NCBI RefSeq assembly: GCF_004363725.1
Contig: NZ_SNZF01000014.1
Location: 44,116-108,115, forward strand
Direction: 5' to 3'
Length of the DNA stretch: 64,000 nucleotides
From: Aquamicrobium defluvii
GTDB taxonomy: Bacteria; Pseudomonadota; Alphaproteobacteria; Rhizobiales; Rhizobiaceae
The position numbers and the translations under genes are program-made. The notes beneath the pieces are model-generated. The model saw only the letters and a list, made by a program, of their open reading frames with translations. It searched no databases and was not told the DNA's origin. Within the stretch, counting starts at the first letter, position 1. Each line of letters begins with the position of its first letter. This document shows, one piece after another, positions 27,437 through 35,867 of the stretch.

Positions 27437-27461
27437 ACACATGCTTTGGTAGCATAGTGTT
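27437..27461. promoter_or_regulatory. Palindrome upstream of the SDR gene
   Basis: AACAC-ATGCT, a TTGGT centre, then AGCAT-A-GTGTT form a nearly perfect inverted repeat between the acetyltransferase and the dehydrogenase genes, 70-95 bases before the latter's start. It could be a repressor operator; no T-run follows, so a terminator is less likely. Confidence 0.4.
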
Positions 27462-27530
27462 TGATATGGTTGCAGCCGCGCGGCGGACCTCGTAAAGCAG
27501 ACGCAGTTCTTGACAGAGAGGAGCCTGCCC

Positions 27531-28292
27531 ATGAATGCCGAAGGCCAGATCGCAATCGTAACCGGTGCCGGCTCCGGCCTTGGCGAAGCCACCGCCCGCG
27601 CGCTGGCGGCAAAAGGCGCTCGCGTCGCCATCTTCGACGTCGGCATGGAGCGGGCGCAGGCGGTTGCGGCGGATATCGGCGGAATCGCGGTGAAATGCGA
27701 CGTAAGCGACGCCGACAGCGGCGTTGCGGCAATGGCCGAAGTGCAGCAGAAACTCGGCGCGGCCCGCATTCTGGTCAACTGCGCGGGTATCGCCATCGGG
27801 GTAAAGACCATCGGCAAGGAAGGCCCGCACCCGCTCGATCAGTATCGCCGGGTAATCGAGATCAACCTTGTCGGAACCTTCAACATGATCCGGCTTTTCG
27901 CCGATGCGGCGGCGAAGCTGGAACCGCTGCACGGCGGCGAGCGCGGCGTCATCGTCAACACGGCTTCGGTCGCCGCCTATGACGGCCAGATCGGACAGGC
28001 GGCCTATTCCGCCTCCAAGGGCGGCGTGGTGGGCATGACGCTGCCGGTCGCGCGCGACCTTGCCCGTTCCGGCATCCGTGTCTGCACCATCGCGCCCGGC
28101 ATCTTCAAGACGCCGATGATGGCGGCCATGCCTCAGGAAGTGCAGGATTCGCTCGGTGCCGCCGTGCCTTTCCCGTCACGCCTGGGTGAGCCGTCCGAAT
28201 ACGCCGCGCTGGCGCTCCACATCGTCGAGAACCAGATGCTCAACGGCGAGACGATCCGGCTTGACGGCGCAATCCGCATGGCACCCAGATAA
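27531..28292 (+). CDS. Short-chain dehydrogenase, 3-hydroxyacyl-CoA dehydrogenase type II-like
   Basis: A 253-residue SDR. The NAD-binding TGAGSGLG is at residues 11-18, NCAGIA lies near 83, and the catalytic Tyr-Lys pair is Y159 and K163 in YSASK. The sequence around [20 protein letters not shown] and [11 protein letters not shown] is close to the HSD17B10/2-methyl-3-hydroxybutyryl-CoA dehydrogenase group, which works in branched-chain amino acid and fatty acid oxidation. ATG 27531 follows GAGAGGAG. The exact substrate is inference. Confidence 0.85.
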   Translation: MNAEGQIAIVTGAGSGLGEATARALAAKGARVAIFDVGMERAQAVAADIGGIAVKCDVSDADSGVAAMAEVQQKLGAARILVNCAGIAIGVKTIGKEGPHPLDQYRRVIEINLVGTFNMIRLFADAAAKLEPLHGGERGVIVNTASVAAYDGQIGQAAYSASKGGVVGMTLPVARDLARSGIRVCTIAPGIFKTPMMAAMPQEVQDSLGAAVPFPSRLGEPSEYAALALHIVENQMLNGETIRLDGAIRMAPR

Positions 28293-28415
28293 TCGCGCCG
28301 CAGACAGGCGGGCACCGGGTCTTCAAAAGCCCCGGCCCGCTTACAGGATGCCCCTTGCGCACGGAAAAGCCGAAAGGCATTTCCTGACGCACAATCCTGT
28401 TGCAGGAGACTGGCT

Positions 28416-29216
28416 TTGGAAGAAAAGGAAAAGGACGTCATCCGGAAAACGGATGACGAGGCTCGCCGGCTGGCGAAGGCGCTGGTCCGCAGCGCCCGCT
28501 TCGCCGCACTCGCGTTCAACGAAAAGGACACTCTTGTACCGATGGTCAGCCGTATCGGTCTGGCCACCGACCTCGACGGGACACCGGTCACGCTGATTTC
28601 CGGCCTTTCCGCACACACGCAGGCGCTGGATGCCGACCCCAGATGCGCCCTGCTCGTGGGCGAACCCGGCAAGGGCGACGCCATGGCTCACCCACGCATC
28701 AGCCTCGTCTGCCGGGCGCGGCGCATCGAGCGCGGCACGCACGAACACGCACGCATTGAGCGCCGCTACCTCAACCGCAATCCCAAGGCGAAGCTCTATG
28801 CCGGCCTGGGCGATTTCGCGTTCTTTCGCCTCGAAATCGAGCGCGCCAGCATGAATGGCGGCTTCGGCAAAGCCTACCTGCTCGATCGCGCCGACATCAT
28901 CGCGGACAATGCGGTGAACGAAGCCTTTGCGGCCCGCGAGCAGTCCGCGATCGATCACATGAACGAGGACCATCGCGATGCCATCGCGGTTTATGCCCGT
29001 CATTTTGCAATGGCAAAGGACGGCGACTGGACCATCAGCGGCCTCGATTGTGAAGGCATGGACCTTGTTTCGGGCGACAAGTGCCTGCGGGTGTTTTTCC
29101 CCGAGCCGCTGGGCGCCGCAGAGGATTTGCGCCGCGTTCTGGCCGAAATGGCGAGGGCCGGTCGCGCGGCGGAGACGGCTCAGGGCGAGACCGGACAGGA
29201 TCAGGGCCAAGCTTGA
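28416..29216 (+). CDS. HugZ-like heme utilisation / PNPOx-fold protein
   Basis: A 266-residue protein with an N-terminal split-barrel FMN-binding-like domain (RFAALAFNEKDTLVPMVSRI, SGLSAHTQALDADPRCALLV). The C-terminal DUF2470-type domain carries IDHMNEDHRDAIAVYA. That combination is the HugZ type, which binds or degrades heme, though many members are uncharacterised. The start is TTG 28416 with AGGAGA at good spacing; the next ATG would remove the barrel start. No heme transport genes are nearby. Confidence 0.8.
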   Translation: MEEKEKDVIRKTDDEARRLAKALVRSARFAALAFNEKDTLVPMVSRIGLATDLDGTPVTLISGLSAHTQALDADPRCALLVGEPGKGDAMAHPRISLVCRARRIERGTHEHARIERRYLNRNPKAKLYAGLGDFAFFRLEIERASMNGGFGKAYLLDRADIIADNAVNEAFAAREQSAIDHMNEDHRDAIAVYARHFAMAKDGDWTISGLDCEGMDLVSGDKCLRVFFPEPLGAAEDLRRVLAEMARAGRAAETAQGETGQDQGQA

Positions 29217-29343
29217 GATTTGACGCGGATGGCTTAGGCTGCCACTGCAACCGGGCTGGCCTGGAACTGATCGTCCTGAAGTTGCAGGCAGGGTTCTTGC
29301 CGAGCCCAAGCCCGGTGGGCAGGGCCGGCACGAGGGAGGGCGC

Positions 29344-29667
29344 ATGCGTTCGACACAGAGGATCGTGACGGATCAGGCGGCGGCGTTCCTGGCGCTCATG
29401 GCCAACAGCAAGCGGCTGGAGATTCTTCAGCTCATCGTGCACGAGGAACTTTCGGTCAACACGCTCGCCGGACTGGTGGGGCTCAGCCAGTCGGCACTTT
29501 CCCAGCATCTGGCAAAGCTGCGCAGCAGCGGGCTGGTCGAGACACGCCGCGATCGGCAGACAATCTACTATTCCTGTCCCTCCCAGGCGGTGGCGCGCCT
29601 TCTGTGCCTGCTCGAGGATCTGTTTGTCGAGGCTGCCGCCGGAACCGCCCTTGCCACCTCGTCCTGA
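29344..29667 (+). CDS. ArsR/SmtB-family repressor lacking metal-site cysteines
   Basis: A 107-residue winged-helix regulator (SKRLEILQLIVHEELSVNTL, LSQSALSQHLAKLRSSGLVE, TIYYSC). The helix that carries CxC in metal sensors reads ELSVNTLAG, so it is not a classical arsenic or cadmium sensor. The sequence resembles the NolR/BigR/SoxR-type group in rhizobia, which respond to redox or other cues. ATG 29344 follows GAGGGAGGG. It lies just before an RNA methyltransferase gene, but targets are not evident. Confidence 0.83.
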   Translation: MRSTQRIVTDQAAAFLALMANSKRLEILQLIVHEELSVNTLAGLVGLSQSALSQHLAKLRSSGLVETRRDRQTIYYSCPSQAVARLLCLLEDLFVEAAAGTALATSS

Positions 29668-29738
29668 TCGAGCGCCAGACCGGGTTCCCCGCTCCAGCCC
29701 CACGGCTTTATGCCATCATTGAAACCGCGAAGACTGAA

Positions 29739-30560
29739 ATGAACCCGATCCGCATCGAAGACCCGCAAGACGAGCGCGTCGCGGCCTATGTCGACATTCG
29801 CGAGCGCGATCTCGTCGGGCGGCAGGGCCGTTTCGTCGCCGAGGGCAAGGTCGTTCTCGAAGCGCTGGCAGCAACAGGCCGGTTCGGGATCGAATCGGTG
29901 CTGGTGCTGGAAAACCGGCTGGCCGGACTGCAACCGATACTGGAACGCCTGCCGCCGCATGTTCCCGTCTACGTCGCCGGCCGGGATGTTCTGGACCGCA
30001 TTGCCGGCTTCCACATGCACAGGGGCATTCTGGCGATCGGCAAGCGCGGTGAACTGCCCGCTGCGGCCGATCTGCTGGGCACCCTGTCCGCCAACGCGCT
30101 CGTTGCCGTGCTGGTCGGCATTTCCAATCATGACAATGTAGGTTCCATCTTCCGCAACGCTGCGGCTTTCGGAGCCGGCGCCGTTTTGCTCGACCGCACC
30201 AGTTGCGATCCGCTCTACCGCAAGGCGATACGGGTGTCGGTCGGGGCGGTGTTCAAGGTGCCGTTCGCCATCTTCGATGATGCGGCGGCATTGGCCGATA
30301 CGCTCGATGCCGGGGGCTTCACCCAGCTCGCGCTTTCACCGCGCGGCGAACTGGATATTCGCGATGCGGTGTGCGAAGGCCCGCTGGCCCTTTATCTCGG
30401 CACCGAAGGCGAAGGGCTCCCCGAAGCGATCCTGTCCAGGATAAGGACCGCCCGCATCGCGATGGAGCCGGGCTTTGACAGCCTGAACGTCGCTGCCGCC
30501 TCCGCCATCGCCCTGCATCGCTTTGCGAGGATCGCGCCGGAGAAGCCGCGGCTTCCCTGA
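29739..30560 (+). CDS. TrmH/SpoU-family RNA 2'-O-methyltransferase
   Basis: A 273-residue SPOUT enzyme. The three knot motifs are visible: NHDNVGSIFRNAAAFG, then YRKAIRVSVGAV, then LYLGTEGEGLP with LNVAAASAIALHRF at the end. The first 100 residues form the L30e-like substrate domain (AEGKVVLEALAATGRFG). It should methylate a ribose in tRNA or rRNA; which one is not clear. ATG 29739 is chosen because MNPIRIEDPQDERV starts the conserved part. Confidence 0.85.
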   Translation: MNPIRIEDPQDERVAAYVDIRERDLVGRQGRFVAEGKVVLEALAATGRFGIESVLVLENRLAGLQPILERLPPHVPVYVAGRDVLDRIAGFHMHRGILAIGKRGELPAAADLLGTLSANALVAVLVGISNHDNVGSIFRNAAAFGAGAVLLDRTSCDPLYRKAIRVSVGAVFKVPFAIFDDAAALADTLDAGGFTQLALSPRGELDIRDAVCEGPLALYLGTEGEGLPEAILSRIRTARIAMEPGFDSLNVAAASAIALHRFARIAPEKPRLP

Positions 30561-30568
30561 CAGGCCGG

Positions 30569-31675
30569 TCAGCTGCCAGTCCCGGTTTCCTGCAAGCTGC
30601 GAACACGCTCCGCCAGGCTGCGCGTTCCCGACTGTGTGTTTTCCGTTGCGGAAAGAAGCTGGGCGATGGGCGATGCCGTTCCTTCGCGAACGGCAGTCAT
30701 ATGCACCACCTCTGCCGCCAATGCCGCCATCTGCTCGCGCAATTCTGCGTCCTTGCCGGCACCTGAGACATTCTCCTGCATCAACTGCCGCTCGAGCCGC
30801 TCGCTGCCGGCCTTGAGGCTGGCGAACTGCGCTTCATCCTTCGCCTGCGCGGACTTCCGCTTTTTTGTGGAGGCTCTGGCCGGCGCACGCTTGCTCCCCG
30901 TCACTTCCGCAGCCTTGCCCTTGTCACGCATCCGTGCAAGCTCACGCTCGCGCCGTTCCAGCTTTTCATCACGGTCGGCAACCGTGGAAAGCAGTCGCTG
31001 GACCCTGTCGTCCAGTCCGGCGGAACGTTCCCGTTCAACCTTGAGCGCCTCCCGTGCGCTGTCAGCCTGCGCCTTCGCCTCGCGCGCGCGCTGTTCCATG
31101 TCCCTCATCTGACTGCGAAGCTGGGCAATGTCCGCGGCTTGCTTGTCCAGTTCGGACTCGCGCCCCACCAGCTCGATCTGACGGCTGCTGGCCAGGAACG
31201 AAGCTTCCTCATACTGGCGCGCCAGCTTGCCAATCTCTTCCTCAAGCTCCCGGATTTTCTCGCGCATCCCGGCCAGAAGGGCGTCCTGCTTCGCCGCCTT
31301 CGCCTGCTCGTCGCCAATCTGCGAGGTCAGTTCCCCGATACGGTCTTCCAGCGCCGAAATGGTTTGCGACAGCCCGGCCTTGTCGGCATCGATGGCGCTG
31401 GCCCGCTGCTCCAGCCGCGCGATCTCGACCTTCTGACCGGCCTCCGTCTCCTGCAAGGCCGCGATCGTCATTTCCAGACGCCGCGCCTGCATGGCAAATT
31501 CGGCACGCACCCTGTCCTTGTCGGCCTGGAGTTCGGCGCGGGTGAGAGGCAACGCCGCCTCCAGACGCCTGTTCGTCAATTTCACCGCACGCCGCCAGAT
31601 GGGCGGCGCGATCAGAAGCGCGATGAAGCCCGCGCACAGAAAGCCAAGCAGGAAGAAAAGGATCGACTGGACCAA
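30569..31675 (-). CDS. Membrane-anchored coiled-coil protein
   Basis: A 368-residue protein with one N-terminal membrane span (ILFFLLGFLCAGFIALLIAP), a basic stop (WRRAVKLTNRR), and then about 280 residues of coiled coil (LEMTIAALQETEAGQKVEIA, LEEEIGKLARQYEE). A basic low-complexity patch follows near the end (RAPARASTKKRKSAQAK). The coil should lie in the cytoplasm. I recognise the N-terminus as conserved in Rhizobiales but know no function. It is convergent with the methyltransferase gene (8-base gap) and has a dispersed repeat upstream. Confidence 0.78.
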   Translation of the reverse strand: MVQSILFFLLGFLCAGFIALLIAPPIWRRAVKLTNRRLEAALPLTRAELQADKDRVRAEFAMQARRLEMTIAALQETEAGQKVEIARLEQRASAIDADKAGLSQTISALEDRIGELTSQIGDEQAKAAKQDALLAGMREKIRELEEEIGKLARQYEEASFLASSRQIELVGRESELDKQAADIAQLRSQMRDMEQRAREAKAQADSAREALKVERERSAGLDDRVQRLLSTVADRDEKLERRERELARMRDKGKAAEVTGSKRAPARASTKKRKSAQAKDEAQFASLKAGSERLERQLMQENVSGAGKDAELREQMAALAAEVVHMTAVREGTASPIAQLLSATENTQSGTRSLAERVRSLQETGTGS

Positions 31676-31713
31676 GATGCGCTATCCGTTCCAAATTCCG
31701 CCGGCAGCGGCCC

Positions 31714-31818
31714 AAGGAGCAGCGATCCTTCGGATTCGCATCCCGCTCTTCAGGTCATCGCTTCCACGCGTGTCGTTACACCGAAACCGGCTCCCGCTTC
31801 CGGTGACGTGCCTGGAGC
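31714..31818 (-). repeat. Dispersed rhizobial intergenic repeat, copy 2
   Basis: A diverged copy of the element at 837-940 in opposite orientation. GCGATCCTTC...ATTCGC, then GTGTCGTTA and CCGAAACCGG, align base for base with no gaps. It lies in the 305-base stretch between the coiled-coil gene and eipA, and nothing else is seen in that stretch. Confidence 0.6.
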
Positions 31819-31980
31819 ATCTTGCAGTCTGACAGAACCGTCTGACATCGCATAAATGCGGCCAGTAAAAGAAGCCGGAGCAGCGGACGCAGCGTTCGTC
31901 AGAACGCCCGCTGCGCTAGGCATGAACCAATTCCCATGGCCCGGCAAGATCGATTCGCGTCTTGCCGGAAGGAAACGGGT

Positions 31981-32562
31981 TCAGAAGGGATTCCAGGTCG
32001 GCGACTGCGTGAGTTTCAGATAGCCCATATTGATGCCAAGCCGGGCGCCCACCCCGGTGCGGATCGGCACAAGCAGCATCTGGTTGGACTTCAGCACATT
32101 GAACCCCACGCCGGCGATGACATAGGCCGAGCCGGCGACCCCGCCGAAACGGGTGTAGAGGTTGCTGATGTCATCGAGATTGTAGACCAGAACCATGACG
32201 CGCGAGCCCTGCCCGCCGAAGTCCCAGCCAAGCGAGGGGCCCTGCCAGAACACCTTATGGTCGCCCGCATTCTTGGTGTAGAGCGTACCTTCGCCATAGG
32301 TAAGCCCGCCGATCAGCGCGCCGGACCCCTCCTCGCCCAGAATATATCCGTTTGGCAACCCGTAGGACGAGAACACTTTCTCGACAACGCTGGCGAGGCC
32401 GCCAGAAGTGGAACCGAAAAAGCGGTGTCCGGAATCCACGATCTCCTGAGCCGTGTATTCCTGAGCTCGCGAGGCCGACACCGAAACGGCGAGCGCACTC
32501 GCGATGATGATGGTCGTAGCCAGAGCCCGGATGAAACCCAGCTCGCGGATTCGGGAAAACAT
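31981..32562 (-). CDS. eipA: DUF1134 periplasmic protein, EipA-like envelope integrity protein
   Basis: A 193-residue exported protein. The signal peptide starts at MFSRIRELGFIRAL and should be cut after ASRA. The mature part has the DUF1134 pattern (GEEGSGALIGGLTYGEGTLY, WQGPSLGWDFGGQGSRVMVL). In Brucella the DUF1134 protein EipA supports envelope stress resistance and is activated directly by CtrA, and its gene lies next to chpT and ctrA as here. ATG 32562 is chosen because the longer reading puts 15 extra residues before the signal peptide. Confidence 0.85.
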   Translation of the reverse strand: MFSRIRELGFIRALATTIIIASALAVSVSASRAQEYTAQEIVDSGHRFFGSTSGGLASVVEKVFSSYGLPNGYILGEEGSGALIGGLTYGEGTLYTKNAGDHKVFWQGPSLGWDFGGQGSRVMVLVYNLDDISNLYTRFGGVAGSAYVIAGVGFNVLKSNQMLLVPIRTGVGARLGINMGYLKLTQSPTWNPF

Positions 32563-32864
32563 GCAGTCAATCTCCGTAACGGAGCACCTTGCCTGCGCCT
32601 CTTGCATCCGCGATTCTGTGCCGACCGCTTATGATGCCTGTCACGGCAAACTATGCCGTAATCCTTTTTCAACCATTAACCTTTCAGATGAAGATGGCAG
32701 TTCGAAGGCTAAAACTGCCATTTTGGGGACATCCGCCTTGCGCGCACGATAGGATTTGCGGTCACGACGGCGCATCGGCCGGCAGCGATTCCGCAGGGTA
32801 TATGGTGTTGGCGCAAGGTGGCGTATGCACGTCGACAGACTGATTCTTGCAGGGACCGCCGCTC
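32563..32864. promoter_or_regulatory. eipA-chpT divergent intergenic region
   Basis: This 302-base region carries both promoters. A partial CtrA-like site (TTTT-N7-TTAA followed by CC) lies near 32665-32680. It matches only one half well, so it is noted at low confidence. Confidence 0.35.
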
Positions 32865-33494
32865 ATGACAGACCTTTTCACGCTTTCCGCGCCTGATCTC
32901 GCCGCCCTTCTGTGCAGCCGCGTCTGTCACGACATCATTTCCCCGGTGGGTGCCATCAACAACGGGCTGGAACTGCTCGACGAGGGCGGCGCCGACGAGG
33001 ACGCCATGAACCTCATCCGCCAGAGCGCGCGCAACGCCTCGGCCCGCCTGCAATTCGCGCGCATCGCCTTCGGTGCGGCCGGCTCCGCCGGAATGCAGAT
33101 CGATACCGGCGATGCCGAGGCCGTCGCGACGGCCTTCCTCAAGAACGAGAAGCCGGAACTGACGTGGACGGGCGGGCGCGCGTTGCTGCCCAAGAACAAG
33201 GTCAAGCTGCTGCTCAACCTCATCCTGATCGCCAACGCGGCCATCCCGCGCGGCGGCAGGATTTCGGTGACGCTGGAAAAACTTGAAACGGAACCGCGCT
33301 TCGTCATCTCGTCCAGCGGCCCGATGCTGCGCGTGCCGCCGAAATTCCTTGAGCTTCATTCCGGCAACAAGCCCGAAGAACCGATCGATGCCCATGCCGT
33401 TCAGCCCTATTACACACTGCTTATGGCACGCGAGGCGGGCATGACGATCTCGATCCACGCCACCGCTGACGAAATCACCCTGACCGCAACCTGA
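32865..33494 (+). CDS. chpT: Histidine phosphotransferase ChpT
   Basis: A 209-residue phosphotransferase that passes phosphate from the hybrid kinase CckA to CtrA and CpdR. The phospho-accepting histidine is H22 in SRVCHDIISPVGAINNGLEL, and a degenerate kinase-like domain follows (NKVKLLLNLILIANAAIPRGG). H22 and the length fit Brucella ChpT. ATG 32865 gives MTDLFTLSAPDLAALLC; the TTG at 32847 lacks support. It sits near ctrA, eipA and sciP, as in other Rhizobiales. Confidence 0.9.
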   Translation: MTDLFTLSAPDLAALLCSRVCHDIISPVGAINNGLELLDEGGADEDAMNLIRQSARNASARLQFARIAFGAAGSAGMQIDTGDAEAVATAFLKNEKPELTWTGGRALLPKNKVKLLLNLILIANAAIPRGGRISVTLEKLETEPRFVISSSGPMLRVPPKFLELHSGNKPEEPIDAHAVQPYYTLLMAREAGMTISIHATADEITLTAT

Positions 33495-33512
33495 ACCTTA
33501 TCTTTGCGCGAC

Positions 33513-33546
33513 AGCTTCTCCGGGCACGCATGCCGGAGAAGCTTTC
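33513..33546 (+). terminator. chpT terminator
   Basis: An 11-bp perfect stem AGCTTCTCCGG/CCGGAGAAGCT, extended by GC pairs in the loop and followed by TTT, begins 18 bases after chpT. Confidence 0.75.
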
Positions 33547-33680
33547 GCGCGCAGGTTGCGGACCGGGAAATTTTGAAGAAAATTTTATTTGACAAATTTC
33601 CCGCTTTTTTACCCCTGCCCGCTACCATGTGCCAAAGCTCGCCATGGCCTTAAGCGCCGAAGCGCGGTTCGGGAAGAAAA

Positions 33681-34052
33681 ATGAAGCAATTCTGCATGTT
33701 CGCTGACGGGTCCAATGTGATCCGTCGCGTCGCCAAACGCATCCTCGCCACTCCTGAACTCACCGTTCTGGAAAGCGGAACGGGCGCTGAGGCACTGGAA
33801 ATCTGCCGCAGGACCATGCCGCACATCGTCGTCGTGTCCACCAACCTGCCCGATATGGAGGCCACCGACCTCATTCGCGAAATCCGCGCGATCAAAAATG
33901 CCCTGACGCCGAGGATATTGATTTCGCTGGTGGAAATGGATGTCGGCACGATCATGCGGGCAAGGCGCGCCGGTGCCGAGGGCTATCTGCTGAAACCCTT
34001 CGATCGCAACCATCTGCTGGGCTGCCTCCAGACGATGAAGATCGCCGCCTGA
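33681..34052 (+). CDS. Receiver-only protein lacking the phospho-acceptor Asp (pseudo-receiver)
   Basis: A 123-residue stand-alone receiver domain between chpT and ctrA. It aligns with DivK-like receivers, but the phosphorylated Asp is Ser: HIVVVSTNLPDME has S53 where receivers have D. The acidic pocket is reduced to one Asp (MFADGSN), while the conserved Lys is kept (LLKPFD). It therefore probably cannot be phosphorylated in the usual way and may act as a fixed-state binding partner. The position suggests a role in the CckA-ChpT-CtrA relay; that is inference. It is not CpdR, whose sequence differs. Confidence 0.85.
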   Translation: MKQFCMFADGSNVIRRVAKRILATPELTVLESGTGAEALEICRRTMPHIVVVSTNLPDMEATDLIREIRAIKNALTPRILISLVEMDVGTIMRARRAGAEGYLLKPFDRNHLLGCLQTMKIAA

Positions 34053-34171
34053 TTCGCGCTGGCAGGCCATCGGCCTTTTCCAGATTCCAGTGTTGGCTTC
34101 AGGCGATTGTTTTTACGCCTCTATTTTCTTCACGACAGCTTCCTTCACGGGCAGACAAGCCCGGAGAAAAG

Positions 34172-34199
34172 AAAAGACCCGGCATTGCCGGGTCTTTTT
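34172..34199. terminator. Bidirectional terminator between receiver gene and ctrA
   Basis: AAAAGACCCGGC, loop ATT, GCCGGGTCTTTT is a 12-bp stem with A-runs on one side and T-runs on the other. It can serve both the plus-strand receiver gene and minus-strand ctrA. Confidence 0.85.
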
Positions 34200-34222
34200 C
34201 GGTTTGACGGAAAAGCGCCAGG

Positions 34223-34918
34223 TCAGGCGCTTTCGCGGATATCTTCCGGCTCGCGCAGCACATAGCCGCGGCCCCAGACCGTTTCGATGTAGTTCTGTCC
34301 ACCCGAGCACGCGTCCAGCTTCTTGCGAAGCTTGCAGATAAAGACGTCGATGATCTTCAGTTCCGGCTCGTCCATGCCGCCGTAAAGGTGGTTAAGGAAC
34401 ATTTCCTTGGTGAGGGTGGTGCCTTTGCGCAGCGAAAGCAGCTCGAGCATCTGATATTCCTTGCCGGTCAGATGCACCCGCTGTCCGCCGACTTCGACCG
34501 TCTTGGCATCGAGATTAACCACGAGATCGCCGGTGGTGATAACCGACTGGGCGTGGCCCTTCGAACGACGCACGATGGCATGGATGCGGGCGACCAGTTC
34601 GTCCTTATGGAACGGCTTGGTCATATAATCGTCGGCGCCGAAGCCGAGTCCGCGAACCTTGTCCTCGATGCCGGCCATGCCGGAAAGGATAAGAATCGGC
34701 GTCTTCACCTTGGAAAGACGAAGAGTTCTCAAGACCTCATAGCCCGACATATCGGGGAGATTCAGGTCAAGGAGAATAATATCGTAGTCATAGAGCTTTC
34801 CGAGATCGACGCCTTCCTCACCGAGATCGGTGGTATAGACATTGAAGCTCTCGGATTTGAGCATGAGCTCGATGCTCTGTGCCGTTGCACTGTCATCTTC
34901 TATCAGCAGAACGCGCAT
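34223..34918 (-). CDS. ctrA: Cell-cycle master response regulator CtrA
   Basis: A 231-residue OmpR-type regulator controlling replication, division and motility genes in alphaproteobacteria. The receiver begins [20 protein letters not shown] with the phospho-site D51 ([13 protein letters not shown]). The DNA-binding domain carries [20 protein letters not shown] and [11 protein letters not shown], the invariant CtrA recognition helix. The C-terminus ends ESA, a hydrophobic ClpXP-type degradation tag. The upstream DNA has GANTC sites and a near-consensus CtrA box, fitting methylation- and self-controlled expression. Confidence 0.96.
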   Translation of the reverse strand: MRVLLIEDDSATAQSIELMLKSESFNVYTTDLGEEGVDLGKLYDYDIILLDLNLPDMSGYEVLRTLRLSKVKTPILILSGMAGIEDKVRGLGFGADDYMTKPFHKDELVARIHAIVRRSKGHAQSVITTGDLVVNLDAKTVEVGGQRVHLTGKEYQMLELLSLRKGTTLTKEMFLNHLYGGMDEPELKIIDVFICKLRKKLDACSGGQNYIETVWGRGYVLREPEDIRESA

Positions 34919-34983
34919 CTCATTCCCCTTTTCTGCCGCCGAACCTCTTCACGACCCGTCCTGGTCCGCGGCAGCGATTGCCT

Positions 34984-35089
34984 GAATCGAAAACTGCCAC
35001 CGAATGGTTAACAAATCCTAATTTCGTGCTTCGGACGATATCAGAATTTTTAACCTCTTTCCACACCCTGTTGAATCCAAAGATGATTC
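34984..35089 (-). promoter_or_regulatory. ctrA control region: three GANTC sites and a CtrA-like box
   Basis: GANTC methylation sites occur at 34984-34988, 35073-35077 and 35085-35089. A TTAA-N7-TAAT box lies at 35008-35022, and TTTTAACC is near 35048. GANTC is the CcrM target and gates ctrA transcription in Caulobacter. The full gap between ctrA and fliJ is 444 bases; the fliJ-proximal part (35090-35362) shows no clear site. Confidence 0.6.
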
Positions 35090-35362
35090 GGGGAAAGCCC
35101 AAATTCATCCACTACGTCAGAAAACTGCCGTAAGTGACTCATGGGACTCTCTCGCCGGCACAAAATCCGAAGCGGAATTTTTACCGGGTCTTAAGCCCTG
35201 CCGCGTATGATTAACAATGCCCGTAAACGAATGGTTACCGGGCGCAAAAAATCTTAGGACTTTGTTTTCCATTGGCGTGGTCCGGTGGAAAACAGCTGGT
35301 GGAGGGCCCGGGCCGTTCCGCCACAGCAGTGAGCGTTAAGAGTATGTGCGGAGTTGAGGGTC

Positions 35363-35740
35363 ATGAAGTCACGTGAAAGCCTCGTTCGTCTGAAACAGTT
35401 CCAGGTGAACGAGAAACGGCGGCAGCTGGCACAGCTCGACGCGATGATCGCCGAATTCGATCGCATGGCCGGGGAACTGGAGCTTCAGATCACCGCCGAG
35501 GAAAAGAAAGCCGGCATCACAGATATCAATCATTTCGCCTACCCAACCTTCGCCAAGGCCGCGCGCCAGCGCCGCGACAATCTCAGGGATTCACAGGCCG
35601 ATCTGGCAAAGCAGCGCAGCACCGCCGAAACCCTACTTGCCGAGGCTGAAGCGGAGCTTGCCAAGGCCGAATTGCTGGAAATGCGCGACGGCAAGACCCG
35701 GGAGGCCGAAGCACCTCCCCGCAGCGCAATGATCGGCTGA
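35363..35740 (+). CDS. fliJ: Flagellar export protein FliJ
   Basis: A 125-residue all-helical coiled-coil protein (MKSRESLVRLKQFQVNEKRR, HFAYPTFAKAARQRRDNLRD). FliJ is a chaperone/stalk part of the flagellar type III export ATPase. The sequence fits the rhizobial FliJ found beside ctrA. No fliI or other flagellar gene lies in the window, so it stands apart from the export apparatus here. ATG 35363 is preferred to the TTG at 35354. It is divergent from ctrA. Confidence 0.7.
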   Translation: MKSRESLVRLKQFQVNEKRRQLAQLDAMIAEFDRMAGELELQITAEEKKAGITDINHFAYPTFAKAARQRRDNLRDSQADLAKQRSTAETLLAEAEAELAKAELLEMRDGKTREAEAPPRSAMIG

Positions 35741-35765
35741 TCCCGGAAATCCTCTGCGATTTCAA

Positions 35766-35797
35766 CGGCCCCACAGCCAGCCTGCGGGGCCGCTTTG
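35766..35797 (+). terminator. fliJ terminator
   Basis: The stem CGGCCCC/GGGGCCG with a partly paired inner loop, followed by CTTTGC, starts 26 bases after the fliJ stop. Confidence 0.65.
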
Positions 35798-35867
35798 CAT
35801 TTCAGGGACAAGGTGGCGGCGCAACAGCCTTGATGGGCCGACCCCTTCGGGTCCGGCCGGGACGGAA

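Noticed and set aside
33681..34052. Identification of the receiver protein as CpdR or DivK
   Set aside because: The phospho-site Asp is Ser and the sequence around it differs from both.
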